Assembly (NCBI RefSeq): GCF_947503415.1 | Contig: NZ_CANNDS010000004.1 | Coordinates: forward strand, 124,001-188,000 | DNA: 64,000 nt | Direction: 5' to 3' | DNA from: an uncultured Tateyamaria sp. | GTDB taxonomy: Bacteria; Pseudomonadota; Alphaproteobacteria; Rhodobacterales; Rhodobacteraceae | In this document: positions 52,724 through 64,000 of the stretch, one piece after another | How positions within the stretch are numbered: position 1 is the first letter of the stretch | Layout of the letters: every line of letters begins with the position of its first letter | Notes under the pieces: generated by a model | The model's database searches: none | The model's input: only the letters and a program-made list of their open reading frames with translations | Told to the model about the DNA's origin: nothing | Translations under genes and position numbers: made by a program

Positions 52724-54387
52724 TGCTTCAGATCGACAGCTGGAAACGGGTTCTGATCTGGGCGCTGTGTGCGCTTGGGTTGATCCTGGCGTTGCCGAAC
52801 GGGTTTTACACTCGGGTCGAGCAGCACAATGACGCCGCACAGGCGATTGAGTTGGGCGCGGACACGCCGGAGAACCAGGCGATGCTGTCGCAATGGCCGG
52901 AGTGGATGCCGTCCAGTCTTGTGAACTTGGGGCTGGATTTGCGCGGGGGTGCGCATTTGCTGGCCGAGGTGCAGGTCGAGGATGTCTATGCCAGCCGCAT
53001 GGAGGCGAGTTGGCCTGAAATTCGCGATATTTTGCGCCCGGAGCGGGCGACCATTGGCACTATCCGGTTGCAGCCATCCGCCCCTGACGAGTTGCGCGTG
53101 CGTATTGGTGAGCCTGCGGGCATGCAGCGTGCCTTGCAGGTGGTCCGCACCTTGGCGCAGCCGGTGCAGACCCTGACCGGGGTGGGGGCCAATGACATCG
53201 TGGTTCGTGCCGATGGGACGGATGTGATTGTTGTGTCCCTGAGTGATGAGGAAAAGCTGGCCTCGGATGAACGCACCGTGCAGCAGTCCTTGGAGATTGT
53301 GCGCCGCCGGATTGACGAGGTGGGCACGCGGGAGCCGACCATTCAGCGGCAGGGGTCGCAGCGCATTCTGATCCAGGTGCCGGGCATCGGGTCGGCGGCT
53401 GAGTTGAAAGAGATCATCGGGACCACCGCGCAGTTGACCTTTAACCCGGTTGTGAACCGCACGTCGGACGAGAATGCGGCCCCCGGCATTGGCAACAAGC
53501 TGGTGCCGTCGCTGGACGAGCCGGGGTTGTTCTATGTGATCGAGAGCGCGCCTGTGGTGACGGGCGAGGATCTTGTGGATGCGCAGCCGAGCTTTGATCA
53601 GAACGGCAGCCCGGCCGTGTCCTTCCGCTTCAACACGACCGGTGCGCGGCGCTTCGGCGATTACACGGCTGAAAACATCGGGTCGCCGTTTGCCATTGTA
53701 CTGGATGACGAGGTGGTCAGTGCCCCGGTGATCCAGAGCCATATTCCGGGCGGGTCGGGGATTATTACGGGCAACTTCAATGTGGAGGAGTCCACCAACC
53801 TATCCGTGCTGCTGCGGGCAGGGGCCTTGCCTGCGGAACTGACGTTCCTTGAGGAACGGACCATTGGGCCGGAACTGGGGCAGGACAGCATTGATGCGGG
53901 CAAGGTTGCGACCATGGTCGCTTTTGCTGCCGTGCTGGTGTTCATGGGGCTGAGTTATGGTCTGTTTGGGCTGTTTGCCAACATTGCACTGATCATCAAC
54001 ATTGGGCTGATCTTCGGCCTGCTGAGTATGATCGGGGCGACGCTGACCTTGCCGGGGATTGCGGGGATCGTCTTGACCGTCGGTATGGCGGTGGACGCCA
54101 ATGTGCTGGTGTTTGAGCGGATACGGGAAGAGCTGAAGTCGTCGCGGGGGCCCGCACGGGCCATTGAGCTTGGCTATGAGAAGGCGCTGAGCGCCATTCT
54201 GGATGCCAATATCACGACTTTCATCACGGCGGTGATCCTGTTTGCCATGGGCTCTGGCCCGGTGCGCGGCTTTGCGATCACGCTGGGTCTGGGCATTCTG
54301 ACGTCCGTCTTTACCGCGATCTTTGTGACGCGGCTGATGGTGGTGATGTGGTTTGAACGCCGCCGCCCCAAAACGATCGAGGTGTAA
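52723..54387 (+). CDS. secD: Protein translocase subunit SecD
   Basis: This 554-residue RND-like membrane protein has helix 1 (VLIWALCALGLILALPNGFY), the SecD signature LGLDLRGGAHLL, a large periplasmic P1 head (~60-370) and five C-terminal helices with GMAVDANVLVFERIREEL (D519-like proton path). With SecF it uses the proton gradient to pull proteins out of SecYEG. It is one base from secF. Confidence 0.95.
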   Translation: MLQIDSWKRVLIWALCALGLILALPNGFYTRVEQHNDAAQAIELGADTPENQAMLSQWPEWMPSSLVNLGLDLRGGAHLLAEVQVEDVYASRMEASWPEIRDILRPERATIGTIRLQPSAPDELRVRIGEPAGMQRALQVVRTLAQPVQTLTGVGANDIVVRADGTDVIVVSLSDEEKLASDERTVQQSLEIVRRRIDEVGTREPTIQRQGSQRILIQVPGIGSAAELKEIIGTTAQLTFNPVVNRTSDENAAPGIGNKLVPSLDEPGLFYVIESAPVVTGEDLVDAQPSFDQNGSPAVSFRFNTTGARRFGDYTAENIGSPFAIVLDDEVVSAPVIQSHIPGGSGIITGNFNVEESTNLSVLLRAGALPAELTFLEERTIGPELGQDSIDAGKVATMVAFAAVLVFMGLSYGLFGLFANIALIINIGLIFGLLSMIGATLTLPGIAGIVLTVGMAVDANVLVFERIREELKSSRGPARAIELGYEKALSAILDANITTFITAVILFAMGSGPVRGFAITLGLGILTSVFTAIFVTRLMVVMWFERRRPKTIEV

Positions 54388-54388
54388 G

Positions 54389-55357
54389 ATGCGACTGAAG
54401 CTGGTCAAACAGGGCACCAATTTCGATTTCTTCAGCCGCTGGAAGCTGTGGTTGGGTATTTCGGCGCTGATGATGGTGGTGGGCTTTGCGTCTTTTGCCA
54501 TTCAGGGGCTGAACTTTGGCATCGACTTTCGGGGCGGCACCACGGTTCGGACCGAAAGCACGCAGCCGGTGGACATCGGCGTGTACCGGGATGCGATGGC
54601 GGTGCTGGAGCTGGGCGATATCTCGATCACCGAAGTGTTCGATCCCACCTTTGACGCCGATCAGAACGTGGCGATGATCCGCATTCAGGCGCAGGAAGGG
54701 CAAGAGGCGGTGACGCCCGAAACCATTCGCGAGGTGCAGGGTGCGCTGAGTGCGGCGGTGCCGGACATCAAGTTCCTGTCGGTGGAATCCGTTGGGCCAA
54801 AAGTGTCGGGCGAGTTGATCCAGACGGCGGCCATTGCCGTGGTTTTGGCCATCGGGGCGGTTCTGATCTATATCTGGTTGCGGTTTGAGTGGCAGTTCGC
54901 ACTGGGGGCTGTGGCCGCATTGGTGCATGACGTGATCCTGACCATTGGGGTGTTTTCAGAGCTTCAGATCAAGTTCGATCTGGCCATCATCGCGGCCCTT
55001 CTGACCATTGTGGGCTATTCGCTGAACGACACGGTGGTCGTGTTTGACCGCGTGCGGGAGAATCTGCGCAAGTACAAGAAAAAGCCGCTGAACGAGGTGC
55101 TGAACATCTCCATCAACGAGACGTTGAGCCGGACCGTCATGACCTCTGTCACCACATTGCTGGCGCTGATTTCGCTGTATGTACTGGGTGGGGATGTGAT
55201 CCGTGGGTTCGTCTTTGCGATGATCTGGGGTGTGATTGTGGGGACGTATAGTTCCGTCTTCGTCGCCTCGACCATCCTGCTGTGGCTGGGGGTCAAGCGG
55301 GACTGGACGAAGCCTGATGCCAATGCGGGCAACCAGTTTGCCAATATCGACGCCTGA
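54389..55357 (+). CDS. secF: Protein translocase subunit SecF
   Basis: This 322-residue protein has the SecF signature GLNFGIDFRGGTTVRTEST, six helices and the C-terminal half motif YSLNDTVVVFDRVRENLRKY. The start at 54389 is one base after secD. It forms the SecDF complex. Confidence 0.95.
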   Translation: MRLKLVKQGTNFDFFSRWKLWLGISALMMVVGFASFAIQGLNFGIDFRGGTTVRTESTQPVDIGVYRDAMAVLELGDISITEVFDPTFDADQNVAMIRIQAQEGQEAVTPETIREVQGALSAAVPDIKFLSVESVGPKVSGELIQTAAIAVVLAIGAVLIYIWLRFEWQFALGAVAALVHDVILTIGVFSELQIKFDLAIIAALLTIVGYSLNDTVVVFDRVRENLRKYKKKPLNEVLNISINETLSRTVMTSVTTLLALISLYVLGGDVIRGFVFAMIWGVIVGTYSSVFVASTILLWLGVKRDWTKPDANAGNQFANIDA

Positions 55358-55427
55358 GGTGGCACTGGTCTAATCCCGTGTGCCAACTGGCCCTAGCTTG
55401 GCCGGTCCAACACTGCGAGCGTGGGCC

Positions 55428-56201
55428 ATGATACCGAGTTGGATCGTGGACGCGCTGGCCTTGCCCGGCCTGTGGTGGCTGGTGGCAGCCATCGTCGCTG
55501 CCGGGTTGGTGCGCGGATTTGCCGGGTTCGGGTCGGGCATGATTATCATGGCGGCGGCGAGTTCGGTCCTGTCGCCCTTTGCCGCCTTGGCGTTTCTGGT
55601 TGTTGTTGAATTGTGGGGGCCGTTGCCCAATCTGCGCGCGGCGTTGCGCGACGGGGATTTGGCGGAGGCGAAATACCTGTTGTTTGGCGTTGCCGTGGGG
55701 CTGCCTGTGGGGCTTTGGACCTTGTCGTTCGTGAACCCGGAGGCGTTTGGCTGGGGTGTGTCCATTGCCATTCTGGTGTTGTTGGCCGCCTTGGTGTCCG
55801 GCTGGCGCTATGCCGGGTCGATGGGCCCGCGTACCATCGCCGGTGTGGGCACATTTGGCGGGTTTCTGGGCGGTTTGGCAGGCATTCCGGGGCCGCCTGT
55901 GATCCTGCTGTACATGGCGTCGGCCAAGGCGATTGCGGTGATCCGGGCCAATTTCCTGCTATATCTTCTGGGCATCGACGTGATGATGCTGGGCATCTTC
56001 GTGGTCTTTGATCTGCTGGAAGCGCAGGCTGTGATCATCGGATTGGTGTTGGTCCCGCTGTACATGCTCGCCAATGTCGCGGGCGCGTGGCTGTTTGATC
56101 CGCAGGCCGAGCGACTTTTTCGCACTGTGGCCTATATCGTCATCGCGGCATCCGCTATTCTGGGTCTGCCGATTTGGGAGATGGGTCATGCGCCTCAATG
56201 A
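55428..56201 (+). CDS. TauE/SafE family permease, second copy
   Basis: This 257-residue protein has seven to eight helices. Family motifs are AAGLVRGFAGFGSGMIIM in the first repeat and GGFLGGLAGIPGPPVILLYM in the second. The substrate is unknown. It follows secF by 70 bases and overlaps the Mth938-like gene by 14. It is distinct from the TauE gene at 8465. Confidence 0.82.
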   Translation: MIPSWIVDALALPGLWWLVAAIVAAGLVRGFAGFGSGMIIMAAASSVLSPFAALAFLVVVELWGPLPNLRAALRDGDLAEAKYLLFGVAVGLPVGLWTLSFVNPEAFGWGVSIAILVLLAALVSGWRYAGSMGPRTIAGVGTFGGFLGGLAGIPGPPVILLYMASAKAIAVIRANFLLYLLGIDVMMLGIFVVFDLLEAQAVIIGLVLVPLYMLANVAGAWLFDPQAERLFRTVAYIVIAASAILGLPIWEMGHAPQ

Positions 56202-56541
56202 GATCACCTATACCGATGCGATGCCTGTTGAGGGCTATGGTCCGGGATTTTTCCGCATTGGTGGTGAGGTGGTTGAAGGAGCCTTGCTGACGGGTCCCAC
56301 GGGCACGGGCGCCTGGGGTGGGTATGATGATGCCGATGCGCTTTTGGCGCTGGCAGGACAGATCGACGTGCTGTTTCTGGGCACGGGGGCCGAGATTGCG
56401 CATATGCCGGCCGATCTGCGCGCACGCCTTGAGGAGGCGGGATTGGGCATTGAAGTGATGTCGTCCCCGTCTGCGGCGCGCACCTATAACGTGCTTTTGA
56501 GCGAAGGGCGGCGCATTGCGCTGGCGGCTTTGCCTGTTTGA
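56188..56541 (+). CDS. Mth938-like (DUF498) domain protein
   Basis: This 117-residue protein has a small alpha/beta fold: MRLNEITYTDAMPVEGYGPG, then VLFLGTGAEIAHMPADLRAR and a C-terminal RTYNVLLSEGRRIALAAL. Homologues include human AAMDC and NDUFAF3 (complex I assembly), but the bacterial role is not settled. It sits between translocon genes and the ccm operon, a common alphaproteobacterial order. Confidence 0.85.
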   Translation: MRLNEITYTDAMPVEGYGPGFFRIGGEVVEGALLTGPTGTGAWGGYDDADALLALAGQIDVLFLGTGAEIAHMPADLRARLEEAGLGIEVMSSPSAARTYNVLLSEGRRIALAALPV

Positions 56542-56546
56542 GCGTG

Positions 56547-56610
56547 CGGAAGGGGGCCAGCCCCCCGCGCTTTGCGCGTCCCCCGGAGTTTCTTTGGCAA
56601 GATGAAGTTG
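56547..56610. repeat. Intergenic palindromic unit between Mth938-like gene and ccmA
   Basis: Two adjacent stem-loops, GGGGGC/GCCCCC (56552-56565) and GCGC-TTT-GCGC (56567-56577), are followed by CCCCCGGAGTTTCTTTGGCA and GATGAAG. The shape resembles a repeat I recall between genes in several Rhodobacteraceae genomes. No second copy was seen in this window. It may also end the upstream transcript. Confidence 0.5.
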
Positions 56611-56655
56611 GATCGGGGGCTTTTGGCAGGCGGCTCAATCCGTTAGCCATGTGTC

Positions 56656-57270
56656 ATGGAATTGAAGGTTACTGATCTGGCCGTGGGCCGTGGCGGTGTG
56701 CCGGTGCTTGCCGGCGTGTCCTTTGCCCTTGGGGCGGGGCGGGCGTTGGTGCTGCGGGGGCCGAACGGGTCGGGCAAGACGACGCTGCTCAGGACTGTGG
56801 CCGGGTTGCAGGCGCCGATGGCGGGGTCTGTGGCGGGGGCGGAGGACCGCATCGCATATGCCGCGCATGCGGACGGGTTGAAGGCGGCCTTAACGGTTTC
56901 GGAGAATTTGCAGTTCTGGGCGTCTGTGTTTGGGCAGTCTGACATTGCGCCTGCTTTGGCCGCCTTTGATCTGGAGGGGTTGGTGGATCGTCGCGCGGGG
57001 CAATTGTCTGCGGGACAGAAGCGCCGGTTGGGGCTGGCCCGGTTGATGGTGACGGGGCGGGATGTCTGGGTTCTGGATGAGCCGACGGTGTCTTTGGATG
57101 CGGCGTCGGTTGCTTTGTTTGCCGATGCGGTGCGCGCGCATTTGGCGCGGGGTGGGGCGGCGTTGATGGCGACGCATATCGAGTTGGGGATCGAGGCCGA
57201 TGTGCTGGATGTATCCGGCTACCGCGCAGCCGCGACCGAGATGGCGTCGGCTGATGAGGCGTTTCTGTGA
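56656..57270 (+). CDS. ccmA: Haem exporter ATP-binding protein CcmA
   Basis: This 204-residue ABC ATPase has Walker [14 protein letters not shown], signature [15 protein letters not shown], Walker [16 protein letters not shown] and switch His in MATHIELG. With CcmB, CcmC and CcmD it releases holo-CcmE after haem loading. It overlaps ccmB by four bases. Confidence 0.94.
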   Translation: MELKVTDLAVGRGGVPVLAGVSFALGAGRALVLRGPNGSGKTTLLRTVAGLQAPMAGSVAGAEDRIAYAAHADGLKAALTVSENLQFWASVFGQSDIAPALAAFDLEGLVDRRAGQLSAGQKRRLGLARLMVTGRDVWVLDEPTVSLDAASVALFADAVRAHLARGGAALMATHIELGIEADVLDVSGYRAAATEMASADEAFL

Positions 57271-57923
57271 GGGCGCTGTTTTTTCGTGATCTGGCCTTGG
57301 CTTTGCGGGCGGGGGGCGGCTTTGGTCTGGGCTTGGCGTTTTTCCTGATTGTTGTGGTGTTGGTGCCGTTCAGTGTGGGGCCTCAGTCCGCATTGTTGAC
57401 CCAGATTGCACCCGGGGTGCTGTGGCTGGGGGCGTTGTTGGCGTGCCTCTTGTCGCTGGACCGGTTGCTGGCTGTGGATTGGGAGGATGGGGCGCTGGAT
57501 TTGCTGGCGACCTCTCCCTTGCCATTGGAAGGCATTCTGGCTGTGAAAGCGGCGGCGCATTGGGTGACGACCGGCCTGCCTTTGGTGTTGGCAGCGCCCG
57601 TGTTGGGGGTGTTGTTGAACCTTGCCCCCGGCGGGTACGGGGTGCTGGTGCTGAGCCTTGCGTTGGGCACGCCTGCGCTGTCGATGATTGGGGCTTTTGG
57701 TGCTGCTTTGACGGTGGGGATCAAGCGCGGTGGGCTGCTGTTGTCGCTGCTGGTGCTGCCGCTTTATGTGCCGACGTTGATCTTTGGGGCGGAGGCGGCG
57801 CGGCGGGCGGCGCAGGGGCTTGATCCTGCCACGCCACTGCTGTTGTTGGCGGGCATCACGCTGGCCGTATTGGCAGCGATGCCTTTTGCCGCAGGCCTCG
57901 TGCTGCGGGTGAACCTGCGATAA
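57267..57923 (+). CDS. ccmB: Haem exporter permease CcmB
   Basis: This 218-residue protein has six hydrophobic helices, with [20 protein letters not shown] and [20 protein letters not shown] typical of CcmB. The N-terminus overlaps ccmA. It forms the membrane part of the CcmAB transporter. Confidence 0.93.
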   Translation: MRALFFRDLALALRAGGGFGLGLAFFLIVVVLVPFSVGPQSALLTQIAPGVLWLGALLACLLSLDRLLAVDWEDGALDLLATSPLPLEGILAVKAAAHWVTTGLPLVLAAPVLGVLLNLAPGGYGVLVLSLALGTPALSMIGAFGAALTVGIKRGGLLLSLLVLPLYVPTLIFGAEAARRAAQGLDPATPLLLLAGITLAVLAAMPFAAGLVLRVNLR

Positions 57924-57970
57924 CGTGGATGTCGATTGAGAAGGGGCGCGCGAGCGCATAGGTAAGCGTC

Positions 57971-58702
57971 ATGTCACTTTGGGAATATGCCAATCCGGTC
58001 AAGTTTTTGGCGCTCAGCGAGCGGGTGATGCCGTGGCTGTGGGTGTCGTCGGCTGTCTGTCTGGTGGTCGGGCTGATCTGGGGGTTCTTCTTTACCCCGG
58101 ACGATTTTCGGCAAGGGTCGACCGTGAAGATCATTTACCTGCATGTGCCTGCGGCCCTGATGGCGATCAATGCGTGGTTCATGATGCTGGTCGCCTCGTT
58201 GATTTGGATCGTGCGGCGGCACCATGTGTCGGCGCTGGCGGCCAAGGCCGCGGCCCCTGTGGGCATTGTGATGACTTTGATTGCGCTGGTGACGGGCGCG
58301 ATCTGGGGGCAGCCGATGTGGGGGACGTGGTGGGCGTGGGATCCGCGGCTGACCTCGTTCCTGATCCTGTTTTTGTTTTACCTCGGTTACGTGGCCTTGT
58401 GGGAGGCGATTGAGGATCCGGATACGGCGGCTGACCTGACCTCGATCCTGTGTCTGGTGGGCACGGTGTTTGCCGTGCTGAGCCGCTATGCGGTGCTGTT
58501 CTGGAATCAGGGGCTGCATCAGGGGGCGTCGCTGTCCCTGGACAAGGAAGAGAACGTGGCAGATGTATTCTACTTCCCGCTGCTGGTGTGCATCGGGGGC
58601 TTTGTGCTGCTGTTTCTGGCTTTGGTTCTGTACCGGACGGGCACGGAAATTCGGGTGCGCCGGACGCGGGCGTTGATGGCGCGGGAGGCGAAACTTGCCT
58701 GA
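57971..58702 (+). CDS. ccmC: Haem exporter/haem-handling protein CcmC
   Basis: This 243-residue membrane protein has six helices. The tryptophan-rich haem-binding signature is GQPMWGTWWAWDPRLTS, with flanking His residues in IIYLHVPAALM and WNQGLHQGASLS. It attaches haem to CcmE. The stop overlaps the TTG start of ccmD. Confidence 0.95.
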   Translation: MSLWEYANPVKFLALSERVMPWLWVSSAVCLVVGLIWGFFFTPDDFRQGSTVKIIYLHVPAALMAINAWFMMLVASLIWIVRRHHVSALAAKAAAPVGIVMTLIALVTGAIWGQPMWGTWWAWDPRLTSFLILFLFYLGYVALWEAIEDPDTAADLTSILCLVGTVFAVLSRYAVLFWNQGLHQGASLSLDKEENVADVFYFPLLVCIGGFVLLFLALVLYRTGTEIRVRRTRALMAREAKLA

Positions 58703-58850
58703 TCTTGGGAAATACGCGGATGCTGTTCTGTCGGCCTATGCCGTGTCCATCGTGCTTTTGGTGGCCATCGTGGGCCTGAGCCTGTGGCGGGGCCGCAAGG
58801 TGCGGGCTGAGATGGAAAACGTGGAACGCAGGAGTGGGCGGGATGGCTAA
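58695..58850 (+). CDS. ccmD: Haem exporter protein CcmD (TTG start)
   Basis: This 51-residue single-helix protein (AVSIVLLVAIVGLSLWRG) has a short N-terminus LPDLGKYADAVLSAY and a charged tail, as usual for CcmD. The likely start is TTG 58695, overlapping the ccmC stop by eight bases; the stop overlaps ccmG by eight. It stabilises the CcmABC-CcmE complex. Confidence 0.85.
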   Translation: MPDLGKYADAVLSAYAVSIVLLVAIVGLSLWRGRKVRAEMENVERRSGRDG

Positions 58851-59382
58851 GGTGTCGCCCCTGATGTTGGCCCCCATTGGCATCTTTGCCGGGTTTGTGG
58901 CGCTGGCTGCCATTGGCATGTTTCGGGACAACCCGAACGAGTTGCCCTCGACCCGGATTGGCGCGCCTGCGCCACCTTTGACCGACGCGCAACTGGCAGA
59001 CTACACGCCGGTTGCCGAGGGTGATCTGGCACGGGGCGAGGTGACGCTGGTCAACTTCTGGGCGTCGTGGTGCCCGCCGTGCCGGGCGGAGCATCCAAAG
59101 CTGTTGGAGATGGCGGCGGAGGGCATTCCGATTGTGGGCGTGAACTTCCGCGATACCGAAGGGCCCGCATCGCAATACCTGGATAACGATGGCAATCCGT
59201 TTGTCGCGGTGGCCTTTGATCCGGCGGCGCGGTCGGCGATTGACTGGGGGGTTACGGCACCGCCCGAGACCTTCATTCTGGATGCGGACGGAACCGTTCT
59301 GTTCCGCTTTCAGGGGCCGCTGGTCGGGTCGGACTACGAGAACCGGTTTTTGCCTGCGCTGGAAGCCGCACAAAGCCAGTAA
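58843..59382 (+). CDS. ccmG: Thiol:disulfide interchange protein CcmG (DsbE)
   Basis: This 179-residue periplasmic thioredoxin-like protein is anchored by an N-terminal helix (MLAPIGIFAGFVALAAIGMF). The active site is FWASWCPPCRAEHP, and the CcmG-specific acidic loop region VNFRDTEGPA follows. It keeps the CXXCH cysteines of apocytochrome c reduced for haem ligation. It is the last gene of ccmABCDG; ccmE, ccmF and ccmH are not in the window. Confidence 0.93.
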   Translation: MAKVSPLMLAPIGIFAGFVALAAIGMFRDNPNELPSTRIGAPAPPLTDAQLADYTPVAEGDLARGEVTLVNFWASWCPPCRAEHPKLLEMAAEGIPIVGVNFRDTEGPASQYLDNDGNPFVAVAFDPAARSAIDWGVTAPPETFILDADGTVLFRFQGPLVGSDYENRFLPALEAAQSQ

Positions 59383-59397
59383 GCCGACATGAATAAG

Positions 59398-59419
59398 CAC
59401 CGCGAACGATGTCGCGGTG
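59398..59419. terminator. Hairpin after ccmG
   Basis: A perfect 8-bp stem (CACCGCGA/TCGCGGTG) with a six-base loop lies between the converging ccmG and VPLPA-CTERM stops. It is followed by ATTTGAT, so intrinsic termination is plausible but weak. Confidence 0.5.
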
Positions 59420-59446
59420 ATTTGATATTGGTGCCTTTGAGCGGAA

Positions 59447-60124
59447 TTACGCGGCTTGCTGACGGCGACGCATCCAGGCGAAGGCCCCGAGGCCAGCGAT
59501 CAACAATGGGAAGCCAGCAGGCAGCGGAACAGCGCTGACTTCGAATTCGCCCAGCGCACCGGACCCTGCGAAGTCAATTCGAAGCGTGTCACCGACTGCG
59601 TCGGCAAAGCCCAGCAAAGTGAATTCATTGTTGTTCGGATTGCCACCTGTTTCGGACTCGTTGGTTCTGTCCAACGTGAATGAGGCCACTTCGTCCGTGC
59701 CGTTGAACAGCGTTGCACTTGTGCCCACTTCGGCGTCCAGCAGGAACACGGAGGCGAAAGACCACAGCGAGTCAAAGCTGAAGATCAGGGAGCCTCCGAC
59801 AACATCATCGGGCCCGCCGGTCGCATTCTCCTGCACGATCAGTGCATTTCCAAATGCGCGACGATCGTTGCTGTCCTCGGCATTGGTGAATGGCGATGTC
59901 AGGTCCGGATCGTTTCCGGTGCTGACCGTCCCACTGTCGGTGTCGAACACAACGGCTTCGGCGACGCCTCCGATTGCCGCGATATCAGCAATCACACCAC
60001 CGCCCAGATCTGCATCCAGCCCCAGAATGTCGCCTTCGTCGAAGTCGTTGAAATTGATGGTGGCCGCTGTTGCGGCACTTCCAAGACCCACGCAGAAAAG
60101 GGCCGCAGTCAAAATCGTTTTCAT
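59447..60124 (-). CDS. VPLPA-CTERM sorting-domain surface protein
   Basis: This 225-residue protein has a signal peptide (MKTILTAALFCVGLGSAATA), an Asp/Gly/Thr-rich beta-type mature part (DSGTVSTGNDPDLTSPF) and a C-terminal VPLPAGFPLLIAGLGAF followed by WMRRRQQAA. This matches VPLPA-CTERM sorting signals, which are recognised by exosortase-type enzymes, cleaved and transferred to the surface. The exosortase is not in the window. The function of the mature part is unknown. Confidence 0.85.
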   Translation of the reverse strand: MKTILTAALFCVGLGSAATAATINFNDFDEGDILGLDADLGGGVIADIAAIGGVAEAVVFDTDSGTVSTGNDPDLTSPFTNAEDSNDRRAFGNALIVQENATGGPDDVVGGSLIFSFDSLWSFASVFLLDAEVGTSATLFNGTDEVASFTLDRTNESETGGNPNNNEFTLLGFADAVGDTLRIDFAGSGALGEFEVSAVPLPAGFPLLIAGLGAFAWMRRRQQAA

Positions 60125-60495
60125 AATTATCCCCAGTTCAATTACGTACCAATTTTTCCAATATCTAATAATTAGTAAAAAGATTCCGGAAAATTCTCAA
60201 TGAATTATAGCCGTAAGCAATTCACAACTGTGAGATGCGCGGATTGGTCGAACGCGTTTGCCCAGGATTAATCGCATGTCGTTGCGTCGCGTCTGGGCCA
60301 GCCATGACCGTGCGTCAGGGCCGGGTAATTGGGATTTTAGCTTGGTGTGAGGTCGCTTTAATCGGCAGTCTGCGTTGCGTGAAGTGCCTGACACAGCTGT
60401 GAATTTCGCAGTTTCTGGAGATTTAGCGGCTGCACTTGTGCCTGCTCATCGAGGCACAGAAACGGGGCGCGGTTTAAAGACCGCGCCCCGATCAA
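60125..60495. other. 371-base gap between acnA and the VPLPA-CTERM gene
   Basis: This gap should hold the VPLPA-CTERM promoter (AT-rich near 60140-60200) and the acnA terminator. No gene is seen. Confidence 0.5.
60464..60489 (-). terminator. acnA terminator hairpin
   Basis: A perfect 10-bp GC-rich stem (GGGGCGCGGT/ACCGCGCCCC) with a six-base loop lies seven bases past the acnA stop on the minus strand and is followed by GTTTCTG. Confidence 0.75.
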
Positions 60496-63183
<2,688 letters not shown>

Positions 63184-63438
63184 GGGTGATTTTCCTTTCC
63201 TGAAGCGGATGGGGCAACGAATTGTGAGCGTCATGCCCTAATTTCCCGGTTACGATCAACCGCAATTGGGGGCTCTGCGACGATTTTGTATACCTTTGCA
63301 TACAGTTTCCGTGCGCATTCACGTGATCGGGCTGTCACATACGCTCAACAAACCTTGATTGGCGGTTTGCGAAAGTCTTTCATAATTAAGCGGAGTAACT
63401 CGCAAAACTCCAAACCATACAGGTAGTGCGCCGTCTTG

Positions 63439-64000
63439 ATGTCCCGTTTGATCCCCGTTGCCTTCGCGGCAATCGCAAGCCTCGTCACACCTGCGGTGGC
63501 GCAATCCCCGGTGGTGGTGGAATTGTTCACATCACAGGGGTGTTCATCCTGCCCACCGGCAGATGAATTGATGCATGAGCTGGTCAAGCGGGATGACGTT
63601 ATCGCACTGGCTTTGCATGTCGACTACTGGGACTACATCGGCTGGAAAGACGAGTTCGCGGACCCGGCCCATGCCGAGCGTCAGCGCGGCTACGCCGTCG
63701 AAGCGGGTCGCCGATCTGTCTACACACCTCAAATGATCATCAACGGGCGCGCTGATATCGTCGGCGCACGGCCCATGGAACTGGCCAAGCTGATTTCTGA
63801 TTATTCGGCCGAGACGACGCCCGTCACACTGGACCTCACGCGAAGCGGTGACAGTGTACGGATCGTGGCGCAAAGCAGTCAGGCCAACGGGCCGCTAGTG
63901 GTGCAAATGCTGCGTTATACTCCGGAACGCACCTCACGCATCACCCGAGGAGAGAATGCGGGCCACACGATCACCTATGCCAATGTCACCGAGGACTGGA
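63439..64000 (+). CDS. DUF1223 (thioredoxin-like) exported protein, 3' end cut by the window
   Basis: At least 187 residues are visible. MSRLIPVAFAAIASLVTPAVA is a signal peptide, followed by VVELFTSQGCSSCPPADEL with a CxxC pair in the thioredoxin-fold position, then LHVDYWDYIGWKDEFADP and GRRSVYTPQMIINGR, all typical of DUF1223. Its function is unknown; a periplasmic thiol role is inferred from the CxxC. It is divergent from acnA across 255 bases. Confidence 0.9.
   Translation, partial: MSRLIPVAFAAIASLVTPAVAQSPVVVELFTSQGCSSCPPADELMHELVKRDDVIALALHVDYWDYIGWKDEFADPAHAERQRGYAVEAGRRSVYTPQMIINGRADIVGARPMELAKLISDYSAETTPVTLDLTRSGDSVRIVAQSSQANGPLVVQMLRYTPERTSRITRGENAGHTITYANVTEDW

Overview
The window reads as a chromosomal segment of a marine alphaproteobacterium of the Rhodobacteraceae/Roseobacter group. 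The reasons are a GC-rich, densely overlapping gene layout, a heterotetrameric sarcosine oxidase locus, CcmI-type cytochrome c maturation, the run yajC-secD-secF / Mth938-like / ccmABCDG / acnA / DUF1223, and a VPLPA-CTERM surface protein. No rRNA, tRNA or CRISPR array was seen. I inferred the taxonomy from gene content; I did not compute it.

Region 1 (1-about 7470) is the right end of an integrative element. All its genes are on the minus strand: a tyrosine integrase, a DUF932 protein, an unknown six-helix membrane protein (cargo), a very long ParB-like protein and a Toprim-type (DUF7146-like) protein that runs off the left edge. The element abuts the 5' end of dusA, a known integration target, and supplies dusA's first codons. 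Two of its genes share a nearly identical, strongly folding 5' leader.

Region 2 (7433-31915) is mostly housekeeping and metabolic core: dusA, a TauE/SafE permease, a dioxygenase-like gene, DUF1289-ruvX-ccmI (one overlapping minus-strand operon), soxB and soxDAG for sarcosine demethylation, sodB, a LOG-family gene, a LysM protein, an Atm1-type ABC exporter, an output-less NIT sensor, a two-gene RND efflux system, and the yfgM-like/bamB pair.

Region 3 (31916-46663) separates bamB from der, which are neighbours in many proteobacteria, so it looks like a 14.7-kb accessory insertion. Its centre is a six-gene, tightly overlapping minus-strand operon: hyuA, hyuB, a PLP aminotransferase, a maleate-isomerase-family enzyme, an MmgE/PrpD protein and a D-2-hydroxyacid dehydrogenase. 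A LysR regulator and an EamA transporter lie just downstream. The enzyme set can be ordered into one catabolic route from a lactam or imide through an amino acid, an oxo acid and a hydroxy acid to an unsaturated acid; this is the best candidate for an undescribed system. The right part holds a GlxA/FtrA regulator, small enzymes of unclear role, a methyltransferase remnant and a frameshifted DUF1330 gene, as expected of a decaying island edge.

Region 4 (46664-64000) returns to core genes: der, a TspO-like membrane protein, a DUF2235 hydrolase, serS, a secreted trypsin-like protease, yajC-secD-secF, a second TauE permease, an Mth938-like protein, ccmABCDG, a VPLPA-CTERM protein, acnA and the start of a DUF1223 gene. 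SecDF-YajC drives protein export, while CcmABCDG plus the distant CcmI deliver and attach haem to exported apocytochromes.
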